Assembly: GCF_038900095.1 (NCBI RefSeq)
Contig: NZ_JBBMQQ010000001.1
Span: 1 to 64,000, forward strand
Direction of reading: 5' to 3'
DNA: 64,000 nt
From: Hoeflea sp038900095
Lineage (GTDB): Bacteria > Pseudomonadota > Alphaproteobacteria > Rhizobiales > Rhizobiaceae
Part shown: positions 8,857-17,214 of the stretch, in pieces
Numbering within the stretch: the first letter of the stretch is position 1
Layout: each line of letters starts with the position of its first letter
Notes under the pieces: model-generated
What the model was told of the DNA's origin: nothing
The model's database searches: none
What the model saw: the letters and a program-made list of their open reading frames with translations, nothing else
Position numbers and translations under genes: made by a program

Positions 8857-10842
8857 ATGGAAGCCACAGGCGTGACCGCCGGCGGCAAGCCGGTTACGTT
8901 TCCGCAGTATTTGCTGCTGAACGCAAAGCGTTTTTCAGCGCGACCTGCGATGCGCATCAAGGACTACGGTATATGGCAGACTTGGACCTGGTCCGAGCAG
9001 CGTGACGAGATTCGCGATTTCGCACTTGGCCTGAAGGCCATGGGGCTGGTCGAGGGCGACCGCATCGCGATTGTCGGTTCCAACCGGCCGCGGCTTTACT
9101 GGGCGTTCTGCGCGGCGCAGTCGCTCAAGGCCATCCCGGTGCCTGTCTACGCGGACTCCGTTGCCGAAGAAATGGCCTATGTGCTGCATCACGCGGGTGT
9201 CCGGTTCGCCGTCGTCCAGGATCAGGAGCAGGTCGACAAGATCCAGTCGGTCAGTTCCGACATTCCGCAGTTGACCGACATCATCTTCGACGAGCCGCGG
9301 GGCCTGCGCGACTACGAGCGGGACCACCTGCATGACTTTGCCGATGTGCAGGAGAAGGGCCGCGAACTGGCAGCCGCCAATCCTTCGGCGATTTCCGACT
9401 GGGAGGCCGGGATCTGGGCATCCGATGGCAGCGAGATTTCGGCGATCCTGTACACGTCCGGCACCACCGGCCGTTCGAAGGGCGTGATGCTGACCGCCGC
9501 GGCGTCGGTGAAGGCTGCGGAAGACACCGCCAAGTTCGATAACATGACAGAGCAGGACGAGGTGCTTGCCTACCTGCCGCTGGCCTGGGTCGGCGATCAT
9601 TATCTCAATTACGCACAAGGCTATGCGGTCGGGTTGTGCATGAGCTGTCCGGAAAGCCCGGACACGGTTGCGCAGAACCTGCGCGAGATCGGGCCAACCT
9701 TCTACTTTGCTCCGCCACGGGTGTTCGAGGGATTGCTGACCAGCGTGATGATCCGGATGGAAGACGCCAGCTCGTGGAAGAAATGGCTGTTCGATCACTA
9801 TCTCAGTGTCGCCAAGGCCTATGGCGAGAAAATCCTGGAAGGCCGGCCGGTGCCGCTTTCGGGCCGGATTTCCTACTGGATCGGCGACAAGCTGATCTAC
9901 GGGCCGCTGCGCAACGTGCTCGGCTTCACCCGGATCCGCACGGCCTATACCGCCGGTGAGGCGATCGGGCCGGACCTGTTCTCGTTCTTCCGTTCGCTGG
10001 GGATCAATCTCAAGCAACTCTACGGCCAGACCGAAGCTTTCCTCTATGTTACCGCCCAGAAGGATGGCGAAGTGCGCCCCGACACGGTGGGACCCGCGGC
10101 TCCGGACGTTGAGATCCGCATCGCTGAAAACGGCGAGGTCCAGTTCAAGTCTCCGGGCATGTTCGCCGGCTATTACGGCGACGAGGAGAAGACCAGGGAA
10201 GCGATGACACCGGATGGCTGGGTGATGACCGGTGACGCCGGCATCTTCGATGCCCAGGGGCACCTCAAGATCATCGACCGGGCCAAGGATGTCGGCAAGC
10301 TGACAACCGGTGCGCTCTATGCACCGAAATACATCGAGAACAAGCTCAAGTTTTTCCCCAACATCAAGGAGGCTGTGGCCTTCGGTGACGGACGGGATTT
10401 TGTCGCGGTGTTTCTCAACATCGACCTGACGGCGGTCGGCAACTGGGCCGAACGCAACAACATCTCCTACGGGTCCTACCAGGAACTGGCGGGGCTGCCT
10501 CAGGTCTACGAGATGATGACCAATCACATCAACCAGGTGAACCGCGATCTTGCTGCCGAGCCGATGATGGCAGGCGCGCAGATCAAGCGTTTCCTGGTGC
10601 TGCACAAGGAGCTCGATGCCGACGACGGAGAGCTGACCCGGACCCAGAAGGTGCGGCGCAGCTTCCTGGCGGAACGCTACGGCCCGCTGATCGAAGCGCT
10701 CTATAACGGGGCGGCAGAGCAGTACATTGAAACCGAAATGACATTCGAGGATGGCCGCAAGGGTGTGATCCGCGCCACGGTGAAGGTGGCGGACGCGGAA
10801 GTGCACCCGGTGTCGAACGCAATGCCGGAGGCAGCCGAATGA
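8857..10842 (+). CDS. Long-chain-type acyl-CoA synthetase (AMP-forming)
   Basis: ATG 8857 follows GGAGGAG at 8841-8847; longer in-frame starts are less likely. The 661-residue product is an ANL-superfamily ligase that would activate a carboxylic acid to its acyl-CoA. It shows the phosphate-binding loop YTSGTTGRSKG, the LYGQTEA motif, the hinge region with MTGDAGIFDAQGHLKIIDR, and the C-terminal lysine-containing domain. It resembles FadD15/LACS-like enzymes common beside livFGHM-type transporters in alphaproteobacteria. It overlaps the next gene by four bases (ATGA), so it is co-translated with the transporter. The transported compound may therefore be an acid that is activated at once; aromatic, branched or medium-chain acids are all possible. 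Confidence 0.85.
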   Translation: MEATGVTAGGKPVTFPQYLLLNAKRFSARPAMRIKDYGIWQTWTWSEQRDEIRDFALGLKAMGLVEGDRIAIVGSNRPRLYWAFCAAQSLKAIPVPVYADSVAEEMAYVLHHAGVRFAVVQDQEQVDKIQSVSSDIPQLTDIIFDEPRGLRDYERDHLHDFADVQEKGRELAAANPSAISDWEAGIWASDGSEISAILYTSGTTGRSKGVMLTAAASVKAAEDTAKFDNMTEQDEVLAYLPLAWVGDHYLNYAQGYAVGLCMSCPESPDTVAQNLREIGPTFYFAPPRVFEGLLTSVMIRMEDASSWKKWLFDHYLSVAKAYGEKILEGRPVPLSGRISYWIGDKLIYGPLRNVLGFTRIRTAYTAGEAIGPDLFSFFRSLGINLKQLYGQTEAFLYVTAQKDGEVRPDTVGPAAPDVEIRIAENGEVQFKSPGMFAGYYGDEEKTREAMTPDGWVMTGDAGIFDAQGHLKIIDRAKDVGKLTTGALYAPKYIENKLKFFPNIKEAVAFGDGRDFVAVFLNIDLTAVGNWAERNNISYGSYQELAGLPQVYEMMTNHINQVNRDLAAEPMMAGAQIKRFLVLHKELDADDGELTRTQKVRRSFLAERYGPLIEALYNGAAEQYIETEMTFEDGRKGVIRATVKVADAEVHPVSNAMPEAAE

Positions 10843-11663
10843 ACGCACGGGTCCAACATGTCGAGCTTCACGCCGAGGATGACGGTCTCGATCCCGGCGA
10901 CGTGATGCTGAAGGTGGAAAACGTGTCGCTGTCGTTTGGCGGCGTGAAGGCGATTTCCGACATTTCCTTCGATATCCGCAAGGGCGAAATCCGCGCCATC
11001 ATCGGCCCGAACGGCGCCGGCAAGACTTCGATGCTGAATGTCATCAACGGCTTTTATCATCCGCAGGAAGGCGTGATCACGTTTCGCGGCCAGGCCCGGT
11101 CGCGGATGCAGCCCTATGAAGCTGCCGCCTCGGGCATTGCCCGGACGTTCCAGAACGTGGCGCTGTTCAAGGGCATGTCGACGCTCGACAACATCATGTC
11201 GGGGCGGACGCTGAAGATGCACAAGAACTTCTTCTGGCAGGTGCTCAATGTCGGGCCGGCGCGCAACGAGGAAATCGAGCACCGGCTCAAGGTCGAGGAG
11301 ATCATCGATTTCCTCGAGATCCAGCATATCCGCAAGACCCCGGTGGGCAAGCTGCCCTACGGTCTGCAGAAGCGGGTCGAACTGGGCCGGGCGCTGGCCA
11401 TGGAGCCGGACCTGTTGCTGCTCGATGAGCCGATGGCGGGCATGAACCTTGAGGAAAAAGAGGACATGAGCCGGTTCATTCTGGATGTGAACAACCAGAT
11501 GGGCACGACCATCGCGCTGATCGAGCATGACATGGGCGTGGTGATGGATATTTCCGACCGGGTGGTGGTGCTTGATTACGGGCGCAAGATCGGCGACGGA
11601 CCGCCGGAGGAAGTGAAGAACAACCAGGACGTCATCGACGCCTATCTGGGAGTGTCGCACTGA
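10839..11663 (+). CDS. Branched-chain amino acid-type ABC transporter ATP-binding protein (LivG-like)
   Basis: The 274-residue ATPase has Walker A GPNGAGKTS, the signature region LPYGLQKRVELGRAL (degenerate LSGGQ), Walker B LLLLDEP and a typical LivG C-terminus (DYGRKIGDGPPEEVKNNQDVIDAYLG). The signature is atypical (YGLQK), as often seen in HAAT-family LivG proteins. The gene overlaps its upstream neighbour by ATGA and its downstream neighbour by one base, so the operon is tight. Confidence 0.9.
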   Translation: MNARVQHVELHAEDDGLDPGDVMLKVENVSLSFGGVKAISDISFDIRKGEIRAIIGPNGAGKTSMLNVINGFYHPQEGVITFRGQARSRMQPYEAAASGIARTFQNVALFKGMSTLDNIMSGRTLKMHKNFFWQVLNVGPARNEEIEHRLKVEEIIDFLEIQHIRKTPVGKLPYGLQKRVELGRALAMEPDLLLLDEPMAGMNLEEKEDMSRFILDVNNQMGTTIALIEHDMGVVMDISDRVVVLDYGRKIGDGPPEEVKNNQDVIDAYLGVSH

Positions 11664-12622
11664 TGGACTTTCTCTATTCAATTCTTGTCGACCCGTTCGT
11701 GCAGATGGTGGAGCTGCCCGACTTCTTCCTGCAGGTGCTGTGGGAAGGCTTTGTCGCGGGTGTTCTCTACGCCCTGATCGCACTTGGCTTCGTGCTGATC
11801 TTCAAGGCTTCGGGCGTGTTCAACTTCGCGCAGGGGATCATGGTGGTGTTTGCCGGGCTGACGCTGGTCGGCCTGCACGAGAAGGGTGTTCCGGCCTACC
11901 TGGCGCTGATCCTGACCATCGGCGTGATGGGAATCCTTGCACTGGCGGTGGAGCGGTTCGTGATGCGGCCGCTGGTCAACCAGCCGGATATCATCCTGCT
12001 GATGTCGACCATCGGCCTGACCTATTTCCTGGTCGGCTTCGGCGAGTTTGTCTTTGGCGGCGAACCCAAGCAGATGATTACCGAGGAACTGGGCCTTCCA
12101 ACCGGATCGACAGCGTTCGAGATCGGCGATGGCGGGCTGCTGATCCTGCAGCATATCGATATCGCGGCGGCGGTGATTGCGCTGATCATGGTGGGCGCGC
12201 TGGCGCTGTTCTTCAACAAGACCCGGATCGGCCGGGCGCTGCGCGCGGTGGCCGACGACCACCAGGCGGCCTTGTCGGTGGGCATTTCGCTCAACCAGAT
12301 CTGGGCCATCGTCTGGTTTGCCGCCGGTATCGTGGCGCTGACCACGGGGATCATGTGGGGCGCGCGCTCCGACGTGTCCTTCGCGCTCGAGATCATCGCC
12401 TTCAAGGCCCTGCCGGTGCTGATCCTTGGCGGCTTCACGTCGATCCCGGGCGCCATCGTTGGCGGGCTGATCATCGGTATCGGTGAAAAGGTAGGTGAAA
12501 TCTACTGGGGCCCGCTGGTGGGCGGCGGTATCGAAAGCTGGCTTGCCTACATGATCGCGCTGATCTTCCTGCTGTTCAGGCCACAGGGCCTGTTTGGCGA
12601 ACGAATTATCGAAAGGGTGTAA
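11663..12622 (+). CDS. Branched-chain amino acid-type ABC transporter permease (LivH-like)
   Basis: The 319-residue polytopic inner-membrane protein carries the LivH hallmark segment GFVLIFKASGVFNFAQG near residues 48-64. A conserved stretch RAVADDHQAALSVGI lies in the large cytoplasmic loop, and the C-terminus is LLFRPQGLFGERI. It would form the transport pore with the LivM-like partner at 13003. Confidence 0.9.
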   Translation: MDFLYSILVDPFVQMVELPDFFLQVLWEGFVAGVLYALIALGFVLIFKASGVFNFAQGIMVVFAGLTLVGLHEKGVPAYLALILTIGVMGILALAVERFVMRPLVNQPDIILLMSTIGLTYFLVGFGEFVFGGEPKQMITEELGLPTGSTAFEIGDGGLLILQHIDIAAAVIALIMVGALALFFNKTRIGRALRAVADDHQAALSVGISLNQIWAIVWFAAGIVALTTGIMWGARSDVSFALEIIAFKALPVLILGGFTSIPGAIVGGLIIGIGEKVGEIYWGPLVGGGIESWLAYMIALIFLLFRPQGLFGERIIERV

Positions 12623-12625
12623 GCG

Positions 12626-13003
12626 ATGCACAAGAGCAGACTTTCAGCCATCGTCGTCGACTGTCACACCGATCATATCGAGCAGGCGGCCGGGTTCTGG
12701 TCGCAACTGCTGGGACAGCCCTCGCATGTCGATGATGACGGCCACCGGGCCACCATCCTGGCCGCGGACAAGGGGGTGTCGCTGGTGATCGAGGCGGTTC
12801 ACGATGAGGCGCGCATCCATTTCGACATCGAGACCGACGATCTTACCGCCGAAATACACCGCATCGAACAACTCGGTGGCCGCAAGGTCAGCGTGGTTGA
12901 TCATTCGGTGATCATGGAAGCGCCGACCGGGCATCGGTTTCGTCTGACCGGCCCACACTCTCACGTGCTGCCGTCGAGCGGGAATGTCTGGGGAGACGAG
13001 TAA
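12626..13003 (+). CDS. VOC/glyoxalase-like protein inside the ABC operon
   Basis: The 125-residue protein has a vicinal-oxygen-chelate pattern: VVDCHTDHIEQAAGFWSQLLG at the N-terminus, HFDIETDDLTAEIHRIEQLGG in the middle and VIMEAPTGHRFRL at the end. Possible metal ligands are His/Glu in these blocks. It lies three bases after the livH-like stop and its stop overlaps the livM-like start by one base, so it is translated with the transporter. A role in substrate modification is possible; no reaction can be assigned. Confidence 0.7.
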   Translation: MHKSRLSAIVVDCHTDHIEQAAGFWSQLLGQPSHVDDDGHRATILAADKGVSLVIEAVHDEARIHFDIETDDLTAEIHRIEQLGGRKVSVVDHSVIMEAPTGHRFRLTGPHSHVLPSSGNVWGDE

Positions 13004-14082
13004 TGCTGTACCGCGAATCTGGCCAGTACAAGACCAGTTACATTGCCGACCAGGCGATCTTTCCGATCAGGGAAGACCGGATCGGAATGGCCATCATCGG
13101 CTTGATCGCGCTGGTGATTCCGTTTGTGGCGAGCGACTTCTTTCTCAACGCCATCATGACGCCATTCCTGATCCTGGCGCTGGCCGCGATCGGTCTGAAC
13201 ATCCTGACCGGTTATGCCGGGCAGTTGTCGCTGGGTACAGGCGCCTTCATGGGTGTGGGCGCCTATAGCTGCTACAAGCTGACGTCGATCTTTCCAGAGA
13301 CCAACATCATTATTCTGGTGCTGCTTTCGGGGCTGTTCTCCGCAGGCATCGGCGTGCTCTTCGGTCTGCCTTCGCTCAGGATCAAGGGGTTGTACCTCGC
13401 TGTGACGACGCTTGCGGCGCAGTTCTTTCTCGAATGGTGCTTCATCCGTATTCCGTGGCTCTACAACTACAACGCATCGGGCGCGATCGAAGTGCCGGAG
13501 CGGCGCGGCTTCGGAGATATCATCCTGACCGGCCCGTCGGCTTCACCGATGACCCAGTATTTCATCGTTCTGGGCATCGTCGTGGTGGTGACGCTTGCGG
13601 TGAAGAACATCGTGCGCGGCCGCATCGGCCGGCAGTGGATGATGATCCGCGACATGGACATCGCGGCCGAACTGATGGGCGTGCGGCCGTTGACGGCCAA
13701 GCTCTCGGCCTTTGCCGTGTCGTCCTATCTGTGCGGCGTCGCAGGGGCGATGTTCATCTTCTTCTATCTCGGTGCTGCCGAGCCGTCGGCGTTTTCCATC
13801 ACCCTGTCATTCCAGATCCTGTTCATGGTCATTCTGGGCGGGCTTGGAAGTCTTGTCGGCTCGTTCTTCGGGGCTGCCTTCATCTGGGGCTTGCCGATCG
13901 TGTTGCGCGCCGGATTGCCCGCAATCGGCATCGGCATCGGCGCCGAGACCGTGTTTCACATCGCGACCATGATCGTGGGCGCTTTGATCATCTTTTTTCT
14001 CATTGTCGAACCGCACGGGCTGGCAAGGCTCTGGTCGCTCGGCAAGGAGAAACTGCGCGTCTGGCCGTTCCCTTACGGCTGA
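13003..14082 (+). CDS. Branched-chain amino acid-type ABC transporter permease (LivM-like)
   Basis: The 359-residue polytopic protein has the LivM signature LNILTGYAGQLSLGTGAFMGVGAY (about residues 63-86). It also has the RDMDIAAELMGV loop typical of the HAAT family and ends EPHGLARLW. It pairs with the LivH-like permease, from which it is separated by the VOC gene. Confidence 0.9.
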   Translation: MLYRESGQYKTSYIADQAIFPIREDRIGMAIIGLIALVIPFVASDFFLNAIMTPFLILALAAIGLNILTGYAGQLSLGTGAFMGVGAYSCYKLTSIFPETNIIILVLLSGLFSAGIGVLFGLPSLRIKGLYLAVTTLAAQFFLEWCFIRIPWLYNYNASGAIEVPERRGFGDIILTGPSASPMTQYFIVLGIVVVVTLAVKNIVRGRIGRQWMMIRDMDIAAELMGVRPLTAKLSAFAVSSYLCGVAGAMFIFFYLGAAEPSAFSITLSFQILFMVILGGLGSLVGSFFGAAFIWGLPIVLRAGLPAIGIGIGAETVFHIATMIVGALIIFFLIVEPHGLARLWSLGKEKLRVWPFPYG

Positions 14083-14114
14083 CCAACTGGTGCTTCCCGG
14101 CGTGTCTGAGGAGA

Positions 14115-14218
14115 CAGTCCGGGGAGGTTCCATAAACGACATTGTCCGGGCATGGGACCCGTCCGGACCAGACATGTCGGGAGGAATGGGGTCCCCGGAC
14201 TGGCGCGGAAATCGCGCC
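14115..14218 (+). promoter_or_regulatory. Nested stem-loops between the permease and substrate-binding protein genes
   Basis: An 11-bp perfect inverted repeat (CAGTCCGGGGA 14115-14125 with TCCCCGGACTG 14192-14202) encloses GACAT/ATGTC and GTCCGG/CCGGAC stems. GGCGCG-gaaat-CGCGCC (14202-14218) follows, just before the ribosome binding site GGAGGA (14224). Such structures often stabilise the mRNA end and raise expression of the binding-protein cistron. Confidence 0.5.
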
Positions 14219-14234
14219 TAATGGGAGGAATACA

Positions 14235-15554
14235 ATGCGACTGAAATGTCTGATTGCCGGAACCGTTTTGGCCGGCACCATGGCGGGCGCAGCGCTGCCG
14301 GCCTTTGCCGCCGACGAGCTGCATGTGCCGCTGTTCAGCTACCGCACCGGCCCCTATGCCGGCTCGGGCATCCCGATTGCCAATGGCATGCACGACTACC
14401 TGACCATGCTCAACGAGCGTGACGGTGGCATCAACGGTGTCAAGATCCGGATTACCGAATGCGAAACAGGCTATGACACCCAGAAGGGTGTGGAATGCTA
14501 CGAGCAGGTCAAGGGTGACGGCGCCCTGGTCATCAGCCCCTATTCGACCGGCATTACGCTGCAGGTGATCCCGAAGGCTTCGGTCGACAAGATCCCGGTT
14601 CTGTCAATGGCCTATGGTCTTTCGGCTGCGGCCGAAGGCAACACCTTCCCGTGGGTGTTCAACCCGCCGGACACATACTGGGACGGCGCATCTGCGATCG
14701 TCACCGATATCGCCCGTCGTGAAGGCGGTGCGGAAAACCTCAAGGGCAAGAAGATCGGTTACATCTTCCTTGATGCCGGTTATGGCCGCGAAGCCATTCC
14801 GTTGCTTGAGCAGATGTCCAGCGACATGGGCTTCGAGCTGTTGCAGTACCCGGTTGCCGGCAAGGAAATGCAGAACCAGTCGTCGCAGTGGCTCAATATC
14901 CGCCGCGACCGGCCCGACTACATGATCATGTGGGGCTGGGGCGCAATGAGCCCGACAGCCGTGAAGGAAGCCACCAAGATCCGCTATCCGATGGACAAGT
15001 TCTACGGTGTGTGGTGGTCCGGCGGCAATGACGATGCGGCTGCTGGCGGCGAAGCTGCCAAGGGTTACCGCACCCTCAACTTCCACGGTGTCGGATCCGA
15101 CTATGGCGCGATCCAGGATATCAAGAAGTATGTTGTCGATGCGGGCAAGAGCGAAGTCGATCCGGCGAAATTTGCCGACAACCTCTACAACCGCGGTGTC
15201 TACAACTCGATGCTGATTGTCGAAGGTATCCGCAAGGCGCAGGAAATGACGGGCAAGACCGTGATTGATGCGGTCGACATGCGCGCCGGTCTTGAAAACC
15301 TCGACATCACCGAGGAACGCCTCAAGGAAATGGGCATGGAAGGCTTCGCACTGCCGATGAAGCTGTCTTGCGAAGACCATTCCGGTCACCACAAGGTCTA
15401 TGTGGTCGAATGGGACGGCAAGGACTGGAAGAAGTCCGGCGAGTGGTTCTCCCCGGACGTCGAGATGGTCAAGCCACTGCTGAAGAAGGCCGCAGAAGAA
15501 TATGCCGCGAGCAACGCGCCATGGCCTGAGCGGACTGAAGCTTGCGCTCAGTAA
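14235..15554 (+). CDS. ABC transporter substrate-binding protein (LivK-like)
   Basis: ATG 14235 follows GGAGGA with normal spacing. The 439-residue product starts with a clear signal peptide (RLKCLIAGTVLAGTMAGAALPAFAA) and is a type 1 periplasmic binding protein. It has the block FSYRTGPYAGSGIPIANGMHDYLTMLNERDGGINGVK at the start of the mature protein and two lobes with an SPYSTG motif. It captures the substrate for the LivGHMF-like transporter. The relatives I recall beside AMP-ligases are not leucine transporters, so the ligand should not be assumed to be an amino acid. Confidence 0.85.
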   Translation: MRLKCLIAGTVLAGTMAGAALPAFAADELHVPLFSYRTGPYAGSGIPIANGMHDYLTMLNERDGGINGVKIRITECETGYDTQKGVECYEQVKGDGALVISPYSTGITLQVIPKASVDKIPVLSMAYGLSAAAEGNTFPWVFNPPDTYWDGASAIVTDIARREGGAENLKGKKIGYIFLDAGYGREAIPLLEQMSSDMGFELLQYPVAGKEMQNQSSQWLNIRRDRPDYMIMWGWGAMSPTAVKEATKIRYPMDKFYGVWWSGGNDDAAAGGEAAKGYRTLNFHGVGSDYGAIQDIKKYVVDAGKSEVDPAKFADNLYNRGVYNSMLIVEGIRKAQEMTGKTVIDAVDMRAGLENLDITEERLKEMGMEGFALPMKLSCEDHSGHHKVYVVEWDGKDWKKSGEWFSPDVEMVKPLLKKAAEEYAASNAPWPERTEACAQ

Positions 15555-15643
15555 TGCTCTGACGAACAACCGCCGCGCGGGACATGGTTGTCGCGCGCGG
15601 CGGGCAACCGCCTCTGCCACTAATTCCTGACCGGAGAGGGTCC

Positions 15644-16486
15644 ATGACGATGTCCACTTCCGTATCAACCGATGCGACCGCACAGCCCAATATCCTGGCC
15701 GTGAACAATATCGAAGTGATCTATGATCACGTGATCCTTGTGCTCAAGGGTGTGTCGCTGGTGGTGCCGGAAGGCGGAATCGTGGCCCTGCTTGGTGCCA
15801 ACGGCGCCGGCAAATCCACGACACTTAAGGCGATTTCCAACCTGCTGCGCTCCGAGCGCGGCGAGGTGACGAAGGGATCGATCGAGTTTGAAGGCCAGCG
15901 GGTCGAGGCGCAAACGGCCAATGAGCTTGTGCGCCGCGGCTGTATCCAGGTGATGGAAGGCCGGCATTGCTTCGGGCACCTGACGGTCGAGGAAAACCTG
16001 CTCACCGGTGCATTCACGCGGCGTGACGGAAACGCGGCGATCAAGCGCGACATCGAGATGGTCTATGACTATTTCCCGCGACTGAGGGAACGCCGGACCA
16101 GCCAGGCTGGCTACACATCCGGCGGCGAGCAGCAGATGACGGCGATCGGCCGGGCGCTGATGAGCCGTCCGAAGATGATCCTGCTCGACGAGCCGTCGAT
16201 GGGGCTGGCGCCGCAGCTGCAGGAAGAAATCTTCGAGATCATCAAGAAGCTCAACGACCAGCAGGGCGTGTCCTTTCTGCTGGCCGAGCAGAACACCAAT
16301 ATCGCGCTGCGCTACGCGACCTATGGCTACATTCTCGAATCCGGACGCATCGTCATGGACGGGGTCGCCAAGGACCTGCGCGAGAACGAGGACGTCAAGG
16401 AATTCTATCTTGGCGTCGGCGGCGAGGGCCGCCGCTCGTTCAAGAACGTCAAGCACTACAAGCGGCGCAAGCGCTGGCTGGCCTGA
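15644..16486 (+). CDS. Branched-chain amino acid-type ABC transporter ATP-binding protein (LivF-like)
   Basis: ATG 15644 follows GGAGAGG at 15633-15639. The 280-residue ATPase has Walker A GANGAGKST, signature SGGEQQMTAIGRALMSRPK, Walker B ILLDEPSMGLAP and the H-loop region LLAEQN. It differs from standard LivF in a long Arg/Lys-rich tail (NVKHYKRRKRWLA). It closes the five-component transporter operon. A GC hairpin (CCACCCC/GGGGTGG, 16497-16523) follows without a T-run. Confidence 0.9.
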   Translation: MTMSTSVSTDATAQPNILAVNNIEVIYDHVILVLKGVSLVVPEGGIVALLGANGAGKSTTLKAISNLLRSERGEVTKGSIEFEGQRVEAQTANELVRRGCIQVMEGRHCFGHLTVEENLLTGAFTRRDGNAAIKRDIEMVYDYFPRLRERRTSQAGYTSGGEQQMTAIGRALMSRPKMILLDEPSMGLAPQLQEEIFEIIKKLNDQQGVSFLLAEQNTNIALRYATYGYILESGRIVMDGVAKDLRENEDVKEFYLGVGGEGRRSFKNVKHYKRRKRWLA

Positions 16487-16580
16487 GCGCGGACGACCAC
16501 CCCTGGCCGCGGCGGCGGGGTGGCCGCTTTCGCAGAGGATGTCATCGGGGGCTTGCGGAAACATCCGGAAGACGATAAAA

Positions 16581-16598
16581 TAAACGAACGTTCATTTA
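16581..16598. promoter_or_regulatory. Putative TetR operator in front of tetR
   Basis: The near-perfect 18-bp palindrome TAAACGAACGTTCATTTA lies 12 bases before the tetR start codon. With one substitution it also occurs at 8666-8683, so autoregulation plus control of the synthetase/transporter operon is likely. Confidence 0.75.
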
Positions 16599-16610
16599 AT
16601 TGTGTGAGCC

Positions 16611-17213
16611 ATGGCGCGACGGGCGGGATCAAACGGGGCGGAAACAGCAGAGAAGCTGCGCAATGCGGCGCTCGAGCTGTTTGCGCGTTCCGGCTACGCC
16701 GCGGTTTCGATGCGGGCGATCGCGGCGGAAACCGGGGTGCAGGCCGGGGCCATCTACAATCATTTCCCGACCAAGCAGGATTTGCTCAACGACCTGCTCC
16801 ATGTTCACATGGAAACGCTTCTGAAGTCGTGGGAAGAGGCGGAGCAGCCCGGGCTTGCCCCGCCTGAGGCGCTTGAGCTTTTTGTCCGGTTTCACATCCG
16901 CTACCACTTGGCCAAGTCGCGTGAGGTGTTCATCTCCTACATGGAGCTGCGCAGTCTCGAGGGCGAGAATTTCAGCGCCATCGAAGCGCTGCGGCGCAAA
17001 TATGAAAGCTTCCCGCGCGCCATTCTGGAGCGTGGGGCAGGCGACGGTTCATTCGATATCATCGACCCGCAGGTCACCACCATGGCGATCATCGCCATGC
17101 TCAACGGCATGACCACCTGGTACCGCGACAACGGGCGCTTGTCGCTCGATGAAATCGAGGCGATCTATGTTCGTCTGGTGGCGCGGCTGGTGGGACAGAA
17201 GAAGGAAGACTGA
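16611..17213 (+). CDS. TetR/AcrR family transcriptional regulator
   Basis: The 200-residue protein has an N-terminal TetR helix-turn-helix (ETAEKLRNAALELFARSGYAAVSMRAIAAETGVQAGAIYNHFPTKQDLL, residues about 12-60). A ligand-binding helical domain with a TetR_C-like FVRFHIRYHLAKSREVFISYMELRSL segment follows. It is one base upstream of isovaleryl-CoA dehydrogenase, so it probably heads the leucine-degradation operon. An acyl-CoA would be a sensible inducer by analogy with other TetR regulators of acyl-CoA metabolism; this is inference. Confidence 0.85.
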   Translation: MARRAGSNGAETAEKLRNAALELFARSGYAAVSMRAIAAETGVQAGAIYNHFPTKQDLLNDLLHVHMETLLKSWEEAEQPGLAPPEALELFVRFHIRYHLAKSREVFISYMELRSLEGENFSAIEALRRKYESFPRAILERGAGDGSFDIIDPQVTTMAIIAMLNGMTTWYRDNGRLSLDEIEAIYVRLVARLVGQKKED

Positions 17214-17214
17214 A

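Noticed and set aside
11145..11158. ACGTTCcaGAACGT palindrome as a third TetR site
   Set aside because: It lies inside the coding sequence of the LivG-like ATPase and lacks the flanking TAAA/TTTA of the two promoter sites.
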